A stretch of 64,000 nt of DNA from Ethanoligenens harbinense YUAN-3 (GTDB lineage: Bacteria > Bacillota > Clostridia > Oscillospirales > Ethanoligenentaceae): the NCBI RefSeq assembly GCF_000178115.2, contig NC_014828.1:457501-521500 (forward strand), in the 5' to 3' direction. How positions within the stretch are numbered: position 1 is the first letter of the stretch; the number at the start of each line of letters is the position of its first letter. Positions 42,299-50,167 of the stretch are shown here, piece by piece. The translations under genes and the position numbers were made by a program. The notes under the pieces are model-generated. The model searched no databases. It saw only the letters and a list, made by a program, of their open reading frames with translations, and had not been told where the DNA came from.

Positions 42299-42348
42299 AA
42301 ACCGCTTAGGTAAGCCATTCGTGGCTGGTCTAAGCGGTTCTCTTTTTG
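42299..42348 (+). terminator. Terminator after tRNA-fMet
   Basis: AACCGCTTAG (42299 onward) pairs with CTAAGCGGTT (42330-42339), followed by CTCTTTTTG. Confidence 0.8.
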
Positions 42349-42382
42349 CTTGAACATGGGAAATGTTCAACTTTTGTTCAAG
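42349..42382. repeat. Repeated TTGAAC motifs, candidate integrase arm sites
   Basis: CTTGAACA (42349-42356), TGTTCAA (42364-42370) and TTGTTCAAG (42374-42382) form one direct and two inverted pairs within 34 bases between tRNA-fMet and the integrase gene. Such clusters often bind the integrase arm domain at an attachment site. Confidence 0.45.
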
Positions 42383-42457
42383 TATGGGGCTTAAAAACGC
42401 CGCCAAACAGCGGAGTGTACCGGCAATCTCTAAAGATGGGCAGAGGTGTTCATGGTC

Positions 42458-43870
42458 TCACGAGGTCTTTCCTTTGCTCTTATCTGTTGGTGGCAGTAAA
42501 ATATCTTCCAGCGCGTCGCTGGCGGCTTCCTGCGCGCTCTTAATAGCGTGGCTGTAAATGTTGACTAGTGTGCTGGCCTGCGCATGTCCGGTGCGTGCCT
42601 GCAATGTGCGGATATCTACACCGGCCGCAATCTGTAATGTCGCGAACGTATGCCGTAGGCCGTGAGGCGTGATGTGTTCAAGCTGGTGCTGCTCCAGAAA
42701 ACGATTCATCCAGTAATTGATGGTGTCCGGGTTAATCGGCTTGCCGTCTGCCTGAACAAATAGCCGTTCCTTTTCTCCGTGCCAGCTCTCCCCATACAGC
42801 AGTTTCTGCTTATTCCACCATGCACGGTAAGCGCCGAGCAGTTCAACTACAAAAGCCGGTATTTTGATGGAGCGAATGCTGCTCTCATTTTTCGTCGATT
42901 TTTCTACCACACCTTTCCCGCTCTGATACTGTGAGGCCCGCTCAATATTGATAAGATGCCGTTCAAAGTCTATGTCTGGCCATGACAGGCCGCACAGTTC
43001 CCCCCGGCGTGCACCGGAAAAGAGCAAAAGAATGAGGGCGGCTTTCACGCGAATGTCCGGCTCGTTCAGCAGTAGCGTAAGCAGCGTGTGCGCCTGTTCA
43101 TCGTCCAAATATTTGGCCTCTTTGTGTGCGGCTTTGGGTGCAGTAGCATGCTCGGCGGCCACATTGAACGGAACCAGCCGTTCACGCTTGGCTTTGGCGA
43201 GAATGGCGCTGATGAGCCTGTGATGATGCAAGATCGTTTTATCGGATAATCCGGTATCGCTCATATGAATTGTAAAAACGGCGTCTACTGGCTTGCCCAG
43301 CGCCTTGCAGATGGCCGCTGCCTTTTCAGAACTGATATGTTTTCCACGGGCAGCGGAGCTGATCGTAATAGCAGCCACACCAGCTTGCATAGCTAAAGCG
43401 GCCCGCGTCAGTTTTTGCTTTTTCATGAGAGCATCCAATTTTTCCGATACAGCATAGCTGCCGCGATGGTTAACGCCCGCCTCGGCCAGATTTTTGTAGA
43501 ATGCTTCCAGATGATGCGCTTGCAGCTTATCCAGCCGAATATGCCCAATGGCAGCATTGATGCGTTCTAACATTTCCGTGTACCGTTCTTTGGTCTTAAA
43601 AGCAAGCGACTCGTTTTCAATCCATTCTTTTGCATAGTCGCTGAATCGGGTGGAACCTCCGAAAGCGGTAAGGCCCTGCTTAACCTGCTCTTCAAAAAGA
43701 GTGGACTGTATGTTCAGCTCTTTTTCTTCGGCGGATGGGCGCATACCGGGTTTGGGCTTCCACGTCATGGACTTTACGATCTGGTGGCCGGTGCCGGTTT
43801 CATCCACATAAACGCGAATGAGATAGGCTGTGCTACCGTCCTTATTTTTCCGTTTCGTGATATTTGCCAT
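42458..43870 (-). CDS. int: Tyrosine integrase with an internal Cro/C1-type HTH domain
   Basis: A 470-residue site-specific recombinase. Residues about 1-40 form an arm-type DNA-binding domain (MANITKRKNKDGSTAYLIRV). A SAM-like core-binding domain begins near 75 and is interrupted at about 142-200 by an HTH (SEKLDALMKKQKLTRAALAM, then GVAAITISSAARGKHISS). The catalytic domain follows, with GARRGELCGL (Arg), HGLRHTFATL, TGHAQ and the nucleophile Tyr in VNIYSH. The ATG at 43870 lies inside the end of the repressor gene (29-base overlap), so the two are co-transcribed. It integrates the element, presumably at the adjacent tRNA. Confidence 0.93.
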   Translation of the reverse strand: MANITKRKNKDGSTAYLIRVYVDETGTGHQIVKSMTWKPKPGMRPSAEEKELNIQSTLFEEQVKQGLTAFGGSTRFSDYAKEWIENESLAFKTKERYTEMLERINAAIGHIRLDKLQAHHLEAFYKNLAEAGVNHRGSYAVSEKLDALMKKQKLTRAALAMQAGVAAITISSAARGKHISSEKAAAICKALGKPVDAVFTIHMSDTGLSDKTILHHHRLISAILAKAKRERLVPFNVAAEHATAPKAAHKEAKYLDDEQAHTLLTLLLNEPDIRVKAALILLLFSGARRGELCGLSWPDIDFERHLINIERASQYQSGKGVVEKSTKNESSIRSIKIPAFVVELLGAYRAWWNKQKLLYGESWHGEKERLFVQADGKPINPDTINYWMNRFLEQHQLEHITPHGLRHTFATLQIAAGVDIRTLQARTGHAQASTLVNIYSHAIKSAQEAASDALEDILLPPTDKSKGKTS

Positions 43871-44597
43871 GATCGGTATCCCCTTCCTCCAGATCATCTT
43901 CCAGCAAATCATCCGGGGATTCCGGTTCGCCCTCATAAAAAGCGGGCTTGCGGATGCCCAACGTTTCCATCAGCCATTGTTCCGGCATATCCATCACAAT
44001 GTTGCGGATGGTCGTTTCCGCGCGGTACGCATAGAAATCGGACAATTCCTTGTTGCTGAGAATTTCATAGCCGGTCTGCCGTGCTTCCCGCACAAGTTCC
44101 TGTGAAGCACCGGTCGGCATAGACTGGTCGGCGGTTTCCCGCATCTCCCGGTCGTGCGCCTGCTTATGTTTTTGGATGCTCCCTTGAAGATCGCCCAGAA
44201 ACCGCCAGAAGTTCTTATCCGCCAAGATACGGGAAATGATTTCAGACTGCGTGATACAGGTAGGTTGACTATCCTCGTCCAACTGCTCACGGCGGTAGCT
44301 TTGTAAGGCATGGATAGCGGCATCTGAAAGCCCCAGCGTATCCGCCAAGTCGAAATGCTCCCGTACACGGCTTTCTGTATCGCCGATCAGATATTCATAA
44401 GGCACCTCGAAAAAACGCGCCAGCGCCCGGAAATTGTTGATGTCCGGGATGGTTTTGCCGTCTTTCCACTGCGCCACGGCCTGCCGGGTTACGCCGACAT
44501 AATCCGCCACGTCCTGCTGGGTGTGCCCGGCATTGTCCAACAGCTCCCGCAGGTGCTTTGCGAAGATGCGGTTCTCGTTTTTGCGCTCATCGGCCAT
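43842..44597 (-). CDS. XRE-family repressor
   Basis: A 251-residue regulator. The N-terminal HTH reads FAKHLRELLDNAGHTQQDVADYVGVTRQAVAQWKDGK, and residues about 80-250 form an uncharacterised helical domain ending in an acidic tail. GGAGATGAGCAG precedes the ATG. It is upstream of and overlapping int, and divergent from the excisionase operon. A 17-base palindrome overlaps both promoters (44644-44660), so it probably represses itself and the transfer genes. Confidence 0.88.
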   Translation of the reverse strand: MADERKNENRIFAKHLRELLDNAGHTQQDVADYVGVTRQAVAQWKDGKTIPDINNFRALARFFEVPYEYLIGDTESRVREHFDLADTLGLSDAAIHALQSYRREQLDEDSQPTCITQSEIISRILADKNFWRFLGDLQGSIQKHKQAHDREMRETADQSMPTGASQELVREARQTGYEILSNKELSDFYAYRAETTIRNIVMDMPEQWLMETLGIRKPAFYEGEPESPDDLLEDDLEEGDTDHGKYHETEK

Positions 44598-44619
44598 CTG
44601 CTCATCTCCTTATAAGTTA

Positions 44620-44648
44620 ATTATACTTTCTTTTAATAATAAATGCAA
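44620..44648 (-). promoter_or_regulatory. Promoter of the repressor-integrase operon
   Basis: On the minus strand, TTGCAT (44648-44643) and TATAAT (44625-44620) are 17 bases apart. The -35 box overlaps the palindrome at 44644-44660. Confidence 0.75.
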
Positions 44649-44660
44649 TATAGTATTGCA
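44644..44660. promoter_or_regulatory. Operator palindrome between divergent promoters
   Basis: TGCAATA-TAG-TATTGCA is a perfect inverted repeat with a 3-base centre, covering the -35 boxes of both the repressor and the excisionase promoters. It is the natural binding site for the XRE repressor next to it. Confidence 0.65.
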
Positions 44661-44684
44661 AATAATTTTGCGGCGTGGTATACT
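44656..44684 (+). promoter_or_regulatory. Promoter of the excisionase-mobilization operon
   Basis: TTGCAA (44656-44661) and TATACT (44679-44684) are 17 bases apart; the -35 overlaps the operator palindrome. Confidence 0.75.
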
Positions 44685-44768
44685 GTATTTCCTGGCAATG
44701 AAAGCATACAATCCCAACTCGATGCTATTATGCCTGACGAAACCAACTGTTTGACATAGGAGGATTCG

Positions 44769-45005
44769 TTGGAGACTGCATTACATCCCGTCAAAATGTT
44801 GACCATCAAGGAAGCGGCTCGGCTCGTGCCCGGACTGACCCGTTACCGCATCCGCACCATGTGCATCAACGGAGAGCTGCCCTGCGTCCGGGCGGGGCGA
44901 AAGTATCTGATCTGTGAGCAGGTGCTGCTCGAATATCTTCTGCATCCGAAGCAGGAGGCAAAACAGCCGGTTGTCAATGGCATCCGTCGGGTGGATGCCC
45001 GATAG
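44769..45005 (+). CDS. Excisionase-type helix-turn-helix protein
   Basis: A 78-residue protein with LTIKEAARLVPGLTRYRIRTMCINGELPCVRAGRKYLI, the MerR-like winged helix of the excisionase family. It starts at TTG with TAGGAGG upstream. It is probably the recombination directionality factor that tips Int towards excision, or it binds near oriT. First gene of the + operon with mobC and the relaxase. Confidence 0.83.
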   Translation: METALHPVKMLTIKEAARLVPGLTRYRIRTMCINGELPCVRAGRKYLICEQVLLEYLLHPKQEAKQPVVNGIRRVDAR

Positions 45006-45061
45006 CAGAGAGGAAGGCGGCCGCACAGGCCGCTTTTCCGCATTTTGGGAAAGGAGCAGCG

Positions 45062-45397
45062 TTGGCAAAAGAACGCGGCGTTGGTATCTATTTCAAAGTT
45101 TCAGAAAAAGAACGAGGGCTGATTGGGAAACGCTGTGAGGAGGCCGGCATTCGAAACCTGTCCGCTTATTTGCGGAAAATGGCGCTCAACGGCTATATTA
45201 TCCGGCTGGATATTACCACGTTGAAAGATCTGGTGCGCCTGATGCACGTCACAGCCAACAATGTCAATCAGATTGCCCGCCGGATCAATGAAACGCACAG
45301 CGTTTATTTCGAGGATATGCAGGACTTGCAGCAGGGCTACTCCCAAGTCTGGAGTGGCGTGCGGAACGTTCTGCGGGAACTGTCAAAACTGACTTGA
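45062..45397 (+). CDS. mobC: MobC-like relaxosome protein
   Basis: A 111-residue protein starting at TTG with AAAGGAG upstream. It has a ribbon-helix-helix N-terminal part (GIYFKVSEKERGLIGKRCEE) and the MobC block NLSAYLRKMALNGYI, then TANNVNQIARRINE. MobC binds oriT and helps the relaxase nick. The relaxase starts 12 bases downstream, the standard pairing. Confidence 0.88.
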   Translation: MAKERGVGIYFKVSEKERGLIGKRCEEAGIRNLSAYLRKMALNGYIIRLDITTLKDLVRLMHVTANNVNQIARRINETHSVYFEDMQDLQQGYSQVWSGVRNVLRELSKLT

Positions 45398-45409
45398 GGG
45401 GGTGACAGT

Positions 45410-46813
45410 TTGGGAACGACTCGCATCATCCCCATGCATGGCAGCGCGGGCAAAAGCATCACGCGCGCCATCTCAGCCCATACGAATTATGCCATGAATC
45501 CGGCCAAGACGCGTGGCGGGGCGCTGATCTCCGCCTATGAGTGCAGCCCGGAAACCGTGGATGTGGAATTCGCTTTCTCCAAGAAAATTTACACTGACCT
45601 GACTGGGCGAACATCCAGCGCCCGGAAAGACGTGGTGGCCTATCAGATCAGACAGTCGTTCAAGCCGGGCGAGGTTGCGCCGGAAACGGCAAACGAGATT
45701 GGCTACAAGCTGGCGATGGAGTTTACAAAAGGCCAGCACGCCTTTATCGTAGCGACGCATATCGACAAGGCCCATGCTCACAACCACATCATTTTCAACT
45801 CCACCACGCTGGACTGCACCCATAAATTCAACAATTACGGCTATTCCATCAAAGCCGTGCAACGTATCAGCGACCAGCTTTGTCAGAAATATGGGCTTTC
45901 CGTGGTGGAACATCCCGCCGCCAAAGGCAAGCACTATGCCGAATGGGTCGCCGAGCGCAAAGGGACGAGCTGGAAAGCCCTGTTACGCCGGACGATTGAC
46001 GAGGCGCTCCCCGATTGCAAGAATTTTGAGATGCTGCTCGCGCGGATGCGGAAACAGGGTTATGAAATCAAGCGCGGCAAATACATATCGTTTCGTGCTG
46101 TGGGGCAAGAGCGTTTCACACGCGCCAAAACCTTAGGGGCCAACTACACGGAACAGGCGCTCTGCGAGCGGCTCATGGAGCAAGTACGGCAACCTGCGCC
46201 GCAGAAGCTCCCCCAGCATGTCGGCGCAATTCAGTGGCTGGTGGATATACAGGCGAAAATGCAGGTGGGCAAAGGCCCCGGTTATGAGCACTGGGCAAAG
46301 TTGTTCAATCTCAAAGAAATGGCCCGGACAATGAATTTTCTGTCCGAACACGGTATTTCCGATATGGAGCAGCTACAGCAGCGGGTCGCGGAACTGCAAA
46401 GCTCCTTTTCCGATGGGCTGGAGCAGATGAAAGTTGCGGATAGACGGCTGAAAGAAAACTCCGCGCTTCGCAAAAATTACGCGGACTATCTCAAAACCAA
46501 GCCGGTTTACGATGCTTATCGAAAAAGCAAACGCCCTGATGCCTACCGCGACGCCTACGAGGCCGATCTATTGGTTTATGAGGCAGCGCGCCGGAATCTG
46601 GCCGCTTTTCACTTGAACCAACGCCCGGATATAAGCGCGCTGCAAATGGAAAACGCAGAACTTTCAGCCCCAAAGAAGGCGCTCTACGCAGAGTACCAAC
46701 AGACCAAACAGGAAATGCTGGAATGGCGGACGGTGCAGGGGAATGCGGAACGGCTGCTCCGGCAGTCAGAGAAGACTTTGGAAAATCAGCGCTCAAGCGA
46801 TATTGAAAGATAA
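45410..46813 (+). CDS. Relaxase/mobilization nuclease (MobA/VirD2 type)
   Basis: A 467-residue MOB-type relaxase. The nicking domain (residues about 1-230) has a candidate catalytic Tyr27 in AHTNYAMNP and the metal-binding histidines in ATHIDKAHAHNHIIFNS (about 116-131). The rest is highly charged and probably coiled coil (about 300-467). It starts at TTG after GGGGTG. It cuts one strand at oriT for conjugative transfer; candidate oriT palindromes lie just downstream (46896-46988). Length is normal for Firmicute elements without their own conjugation apparatus. Confidence 0.93.
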   Translation: MGTTRIIPMHGSAGKSITRAISAHTNYAMNPAKTRGGALISAYECSPETVDVEFAFSKKIYTDLTGRTSSARKDVVAYQIRQSFKPGEVAPETANEIGYKLAMEFTKGQHAFIVATHIDKAHAHNHIIFNSTTLDCTHKFNNYGYSIKAVQRISDQLCQKYGLSVVEHPAAKGKHYAEWVAERKGTSWKALLRRTIDEALPDCKNFEMLLARMRKQGYEIKRGKYISFRAVGQERFTRAKTLGANYTEQALCERLMEQVRQPAPQKLPQHVGAIQWLVDIQAKMQVGKGPGYEHWAKLFNLKEMARTMNFLSEHGISDMEQLQQRVAELQSSFSDGLEQMKVADRRLKENSALRKNYADYLKTKPVYDAYRKSKRPDAYRDAYEADLLVYEAARRNLAAFHLNQRPDISALQMENAELSAPKKALYAEYQQTKQEMLEWRTVQGNAERLLRQSEKTLENQRSSDIER

Positions 46814-46822
46814 CGGTTTTGC

Positions 46823-46853
46823 AAAAGGCTGCCCCGGTTCAGGACAGCCTTTT
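46823..46853 (+). terminator. Terminator of the mobilization operon
   Basis: AAAAGGCTG-CC pairs with GG-CAGCCTTTT around CGGTTCA. The following tail TTTTGCTTTG is moderately T-rich. Confidence 0.65.
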
Positions 46854-46895
46854 GCTTTGTATTGGAGCACGAGGCTTCCGGAGAAAACACGGGGT

Positions 46896-46988
46896 TTGGG
46901 GGTATCCCCCAACAAGCGAAGTTTTTGAATTTTCCTGTATCAGGAAAATTGCAAAAACGGGGAAAAGTATATACTTTTCCATCGCTTG
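46896..46988. other. Palindrome cluster, candidate oriT
   Basis: Four inverted repeats sit within 93 bases: TTGGGGG-TAT-CCCCCAA (46896-46912); GTTTTTG plus AATTTTCCTG-TAT-CAGGAAAATT plus CAAAAAC (46921-46958, one bulged base); a perfect 20-base palindrome built on GGAAAAGTAT (46961-46980); and outer arms CAAGCGA (46913-46919) / TCGCTTG (46982-46988) that enclose the last two. It is non-coding and directly follows the relaxase operon, where oriT is expected. The nick site cannot be placed. Confidence 0.6.
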
Positions 46989-47012
46989 CCCTGCCTCCCG
47001 TCACATGCAGTC

Positions 47013-47201
47013 TCAGCTATTTGCATTGGGCTTGGACGTTGCTTCTCCCTCGCCTTTGAAAACGCTTAATATAGGAGCATCGTCGGCCGATTTTATGTAA
47101 AGTTCTTCGCTTTTCATCTGTGCGTACTTTAGAAGTTCAATGGCGTCTGTAATCGAATTAAATAAGGAAAAATACATTTCTTTATAATCTGGCATTTTCA
47201 T
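47013..47201 (-). CDS. Small hypothetical protein of the element
   Basis: A protein of about 60 residues, starting MKMPDYKEMYFSLFNSITDAIELLKYAQMKSEELYI in two parts of a single helical stretch, with a polar tail. The exact start is open: GTG 47204, ATG 47201 or ATG 47195. It is divergent from the XRE gene at 47284 across an operator-like palindrome. Similar short helical proteins are frequent in Firmicute mobile elements; function unknown. Confidence 0.6.
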   Translation of the reverse strand: MKMPDYKEMYFSLFNSITDAIELLKYAQMKSEELYIKSADDAPILSVFKGEGEATSKPNANS

Positions 47202-47216
47202 CACCCATGCATATTA

Positions 47217-47267
47217 TGGGACTATTTGTCCAATATGTCAATGGGCCAGATTGGCCCATTTTATAAT
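47217..47267. promoter_or_regulatory. Two operator-like palindromes and -10 box before the XRE gene
   Basis: AATGGGCCA (47240-47248) and TGGCCCATT (47252-47260) form a 9-bp inverted repeat, and a weaker similar site with GGAC/GTCC lies just upstream (about 47217-47232). A TATAAT -10 (47262-47267) follows directly. The arrangement suggests autoregulation by the XRE protein and control of the divergent small gene. Confidence 0.6.
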
Positions 47268-47283
47268 AAACTGGGTGATAGTA

Positions 47284-47505
47284 ATGCGACTAAAAATTCG
47301 AGATTTGCGGGAAGACCATGACCTGACCCAGCAACAAATAGCAGAGTATCTGAAATGTGATCGGTCGCTCTATGCAAAATACGAGCGTGGTGAACGGGAT
47401 GTGCCGCTGCAAACCGCCGTAAGATTGGCAATTTATTACAAAACAAGTGTAGACTATCTGGTAGGGCTGACGGACGAAAGGATGGCATACAGCCGAGCAA
47501 AGTAG
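47284..47505 (+). CDS. Small XRE-family transcriptional regulator
   Basis: A 73-residue protein that is little more than one HTH: LKIRDLREDHDLTQQQIAEYLKCDRSLYAKYERGERDVPL, then VDYLVGLTD. The ATG at 47284 has GGGTG upstream; an in-frame earlier ATG at 47251 is inside the operator region. It lies 135 bases before hsdM and may time expression of the restriction system, like the C proteins of other R-M loci, or regulate the divergent small gene. Confidence 0.85.
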   Translation: MRLKIRDLREDHDLTQQQIAEYLKCDRSLYAKYERGERDVPLQTAVRLAIYYKTSVDYLVGLTDERMAYSRAK

Positions 47506-47518
47506 GGTCGAGTTTCAG

Positions 47519-47547
47519 TGGTCACGTGGCAGCTCTTGTGCTATACT
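47519..47547 (+). promoter_or_regulatory. hsdM promoter
   Basis: TATACT (47542-47547) is preceded by TG at the extended position; a TGGTCA -35 (47519-47524) lies 17 bases upstream. It sits just after the XRE stop codon and about 95 bases before hsdM. Confidence 0.6.
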
Positions 47548-47640
47548 GCATATATACAGAAAATAATCGCGCTTTTTGCCATTAACACTATTGCTTTCAC
47601 TTCAACATGGCATACGCGAAATATTTTGGAGGAAGTCATT

Positions 47641-49146
47641 GTGGCCACAACCAACAGTGCAGAAACCGGCTTTGAAAAACAAATTTGGGACGCGGCTTGT
47701 ATCCTGCGTGGCAACATGGATGCTGCGGAATATAAACACGTCATTTTAGGCCTTATTTTTTTGAAATATATTTCGGATCGATTTGAATTTCGGTATAACC
47801 AATTGGTAAAAGATAAGAATGGGGATGAAGAAGATCGCGACGAGTATACCTCTCAGAATGTCTTTTATGTGCCGCCGTCCGCTCGATGGGAAAGTATCAC
47901 GGCACAGGCACATATGCCAGAGATCGGCAAGATCATTGACAATGCGATGGATTCCATTGAGCGTGAGAACAAAAGTCTGAAAGGCGTGCTGCCTAAAACT
48001 TTTGCGCGCCCGGAATTGGACAAACGCCGTCTCGGTGAGGTCGTCGATCTGTTTACCAATATTACCATTGCAGAAACCGGCGGTAAGATGGACATGCTTG
48101 GCCGCACCTACGAATATTGCCTTGGGCGCTTTGCGGAACAGGAGGGCAAGCTGGCAGGGGAATTCTATACGCCGGCCAGTGTGGTACGCACGCTGGTAGC
48201 CGTAATCAAGCCATTTGATGGGCGTGTTTACGATCCTTGTTGTGGCAGCGGCGGAATGTTTGTACAGTCGGCAGAATTTGTGAAAGCCCATGCGGGCAAT
48301 ATTCGAAACCTGTCCGTTTACGGGCAGGATTCCAACCCTACCACATGGAAGCTCTGCCGAATGAACCTTGCTATTCATGGGATCGACGCCGATCTTGGAG
48401 AAGCTGCGGCGGACACCTTTTTTAACGACCGCCATCCGACGATGAAGGCAGACTATATTCTTGCCAATCCGCCGTTCAATCTTTCCGGATGGGGTGCGGA
48501 CAAATTGGCCGATGACCAGCGTTGGAAATACGGTCAGCCGCCAGCGGGCAATGCCAACTTTGCATGGATGCAGCACATGATCTTCCATACGAGCGCCAAA
48601 GGCCGGATTGGCATGGTATTAGCCAATGGTTCCCTCGCTAGCCAAAACGGCGGAGAGGGCGCCATCCGCAAGGCCATTGTGGAGGATGATCTGGTGGAAG
48701 GTATCATCGCCATGCCGCCGCAGCTTTTTTATACCACGCAGATTCCGGTATCACTGTGGTTCTTGGACCGTGCAAAAAAGCAGCCGGGCAAAATGCTGTT
48801 TATCGATGCTCGCCACATGGGCACGATGGTCAGCCGCCGCCTGCGCGAAATGACCAAAGAGGACATCTCAAAAATCAGCGATACTTTTGAGGCCTTTGAA
48901 AACGGTACGCTGGAAGATGAGGCGGGCTTTTGCGCTGCTGTCCCGGTAGAAGAGATTTCCAAACAGGATTATATTCTCACGCCTGGCCGGTATGTTGGCT
49001 TGGCTGCGGAAGAAGACGATTGCGAACCATTTGAAGAAAAGATGGATCGTTTGACAAGTGAACTCTCTGAAATGTTTAAACGCTCGCATGAGCTGGAGGA
49101 AGAAATTCGGAAAAGACTGGGAGCGATTGGGTATGACATCAAATAA
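47641..49146 (+). CDS. hsdM: Type I restriction-modification DNA methyltransferase subunit
   Basis: HsdM methylates adenine within the target chosen by HsdS. The 501-residue protein has an N-terminal helical domain (QIWDAACILRGNMDAAEYKHVIL), the FYTPASVVRTLV block, SAM motif YDPCCGSGGMF near 197 and catalytic NPPF near 277. The GTG at 47641 has GGAGG 9 bases upstream; the longer frame overlaps the promoter. It overlaps the RhuM gene by 14 bases. Complete by length and motifs. Confidence 0.96.
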   Translation: MATTNSAETGFEKQIWDAACILRGNMDAAEYKHVILGLIFLKYISDRFEFRYNQLVKDKNGDEEDRDEYTSQNVFYVPPSARWESITAQAHMPEIGKIIDNAMDSIERENKSLKGVLPKTFARPELDKRRLGEVVDLFTNITIAETGGKMDMLGRTYEYCLGRFAEQEGKLAGEFYTPASVVRTLVAVIKPFDGRVYDPCCGSGGMFVQSAEFVKAHAGNIRNLSVYGQDSNPTTWKLCRMNLAIHGIDADLGEAAADTFFNDRHPTMKADYILANPPFNLSGWGADKLADDQRWKYGQPPAGNANFAWMQHMIFHTSAKGRIGMVLANGSLASQNGGEGAIRKAIVEDDLVEGIIAMPPQLFYTTQIPVSLWFLDRAKKQPGKMLFIDARHMGTMVSRRLREMTKEDISKISDTFEAFENGTLEDEAGFCAAVPVEEISKQDYILTPGRYVGLAAEEDDCEPFEEKMDRLTSELSEMFKRSHELEEEIRKRLGAIGYDIK

Positions 49147-50167
49147 TCCAGAAATTGTCATGTATCAGACCGAGGATGGACATACAAAGATAGATGTTCG
49201 TATGGAGGATGAGACCGTCTGGCTGTCACAGACACAGATGGCGGACCTATTTCAAACGACGAAGCAAAATATCAGCCTGCATATCAACAATACATTTGAA
49301 GAGGGAGAATTGGATTCATCGGCAACTGTCAAGGAATACTTGACAGTTCAAAGCGAGGGCGCACGCGAGGTTAGTCGAAAAATTAAGTATTATAATCTCG
49401 ATGTGATTATCTCGGTCGGATATCGCGTGAAATCTCTGCGTGGCACGCAGTTTCGCCGCTGGGCATTGGAAATCCTGCGAGAGTACCTTGTCAAAGGCTT
49501 TTCGATGAACGACGACCTGCTGAAAAAAGCAGGCGGCGGCAATTACTGGCGGGAATTGCTGGAACGTATCCGGGACATCCGATCCAGTGAAAAGGTCTTC
49601 TACCGTCAGGTGCTTGATCTCTATGCTACAAGTGTGGATTATGACCCAAGAACGCCGGAATCATTGGAATTTTTCAAAATTGTTCAGAATAAGCTCCATT
49701 TTGCGGCCCATGGCCACACGGCTGCCGAGATTATCTCGGAACGTGCCAACGCAGAACTGCCTTTTATGGGTTTGACGACTTTTTCGGGCGAGCACCCTAC
49801 AAAGGGCGAAGTGAGTATTGCAAAGAATTATCTAACTGAAGAGGAACTCTCTACGCTAAACCGTATGGTGTCCGCATTTTTCGACCTTGCGGAGCTTCGC
49901 GCAATGCAGCATCAGCCGATGTATATGAAAGACTGGGTCGTAGAATTGGACGATTTCGCGAAACGGTACGGCAAGGGCATTTTGCCCGGTGCAGGCACAG
50001 TCAGCCATCAAGCCGCGCTTGCAAAAGCGGAGGCCGAATATAAAAAATATCGTCAGAAATCTATAGGCAATCTTTCGCCCGCCGAGCGGGACTTCCTTGC
50101 AAGCATTAAGGATACGCAGAAACGGCTGGAGGGTAAGAAGAAAACAAGAAGGGACGGAGACGGATGA
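49133..50167 (+). CDS. RhuM family protein
   Basis: A 344-residue protein with the RhuM pattern: VWLSQTQMADLFQTTKQNISLHINN is an N-terminal HTH, then KIKYYNLDVIISVGYRVKSLRGTQFRRWA and LREYLVKGFSMNDD. A C-terminal block contains FAAHGHTAAEII and FDLAELRA. RhuM homologues often lie inside type I R-M operons, between hsdM and hsdS as here, but their role is not established. It overlaps hsdM by 14 bases and the first hsdS half by 4 (ATGA), so it is translated as part of the operon. Confidence 0.88.
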   Translation: MTSNNPEIVMYQTEDGHTKIDVRMEDETVWLSQTQMADLFQTTKQNISLHINNTFEEGELDSSATVKEYLTVQSEGAREVSRKIKYYNLDVIISVGYRVKSLRGTQFRRWALEILREYLVKGFSMNDDLLKKAGGGNYWRELLERIRDIRSSEKVFYRQVLDLYATSVDYDPRTPESLEFFKIVQNKLHFAAHGHTAAEIISERANAELPFMGLTTFSGEHPTKGEVSIAKNYLTEEELSTLNRMVSAFFDLAELRAMQHQPMYMKDWVVELDDFAKRYGKGILPGAGTVSHQAALAKAEAEYKKYRQKSIGNLSPAERDFLASIKDTQKRLEGKKKTRRDGDG

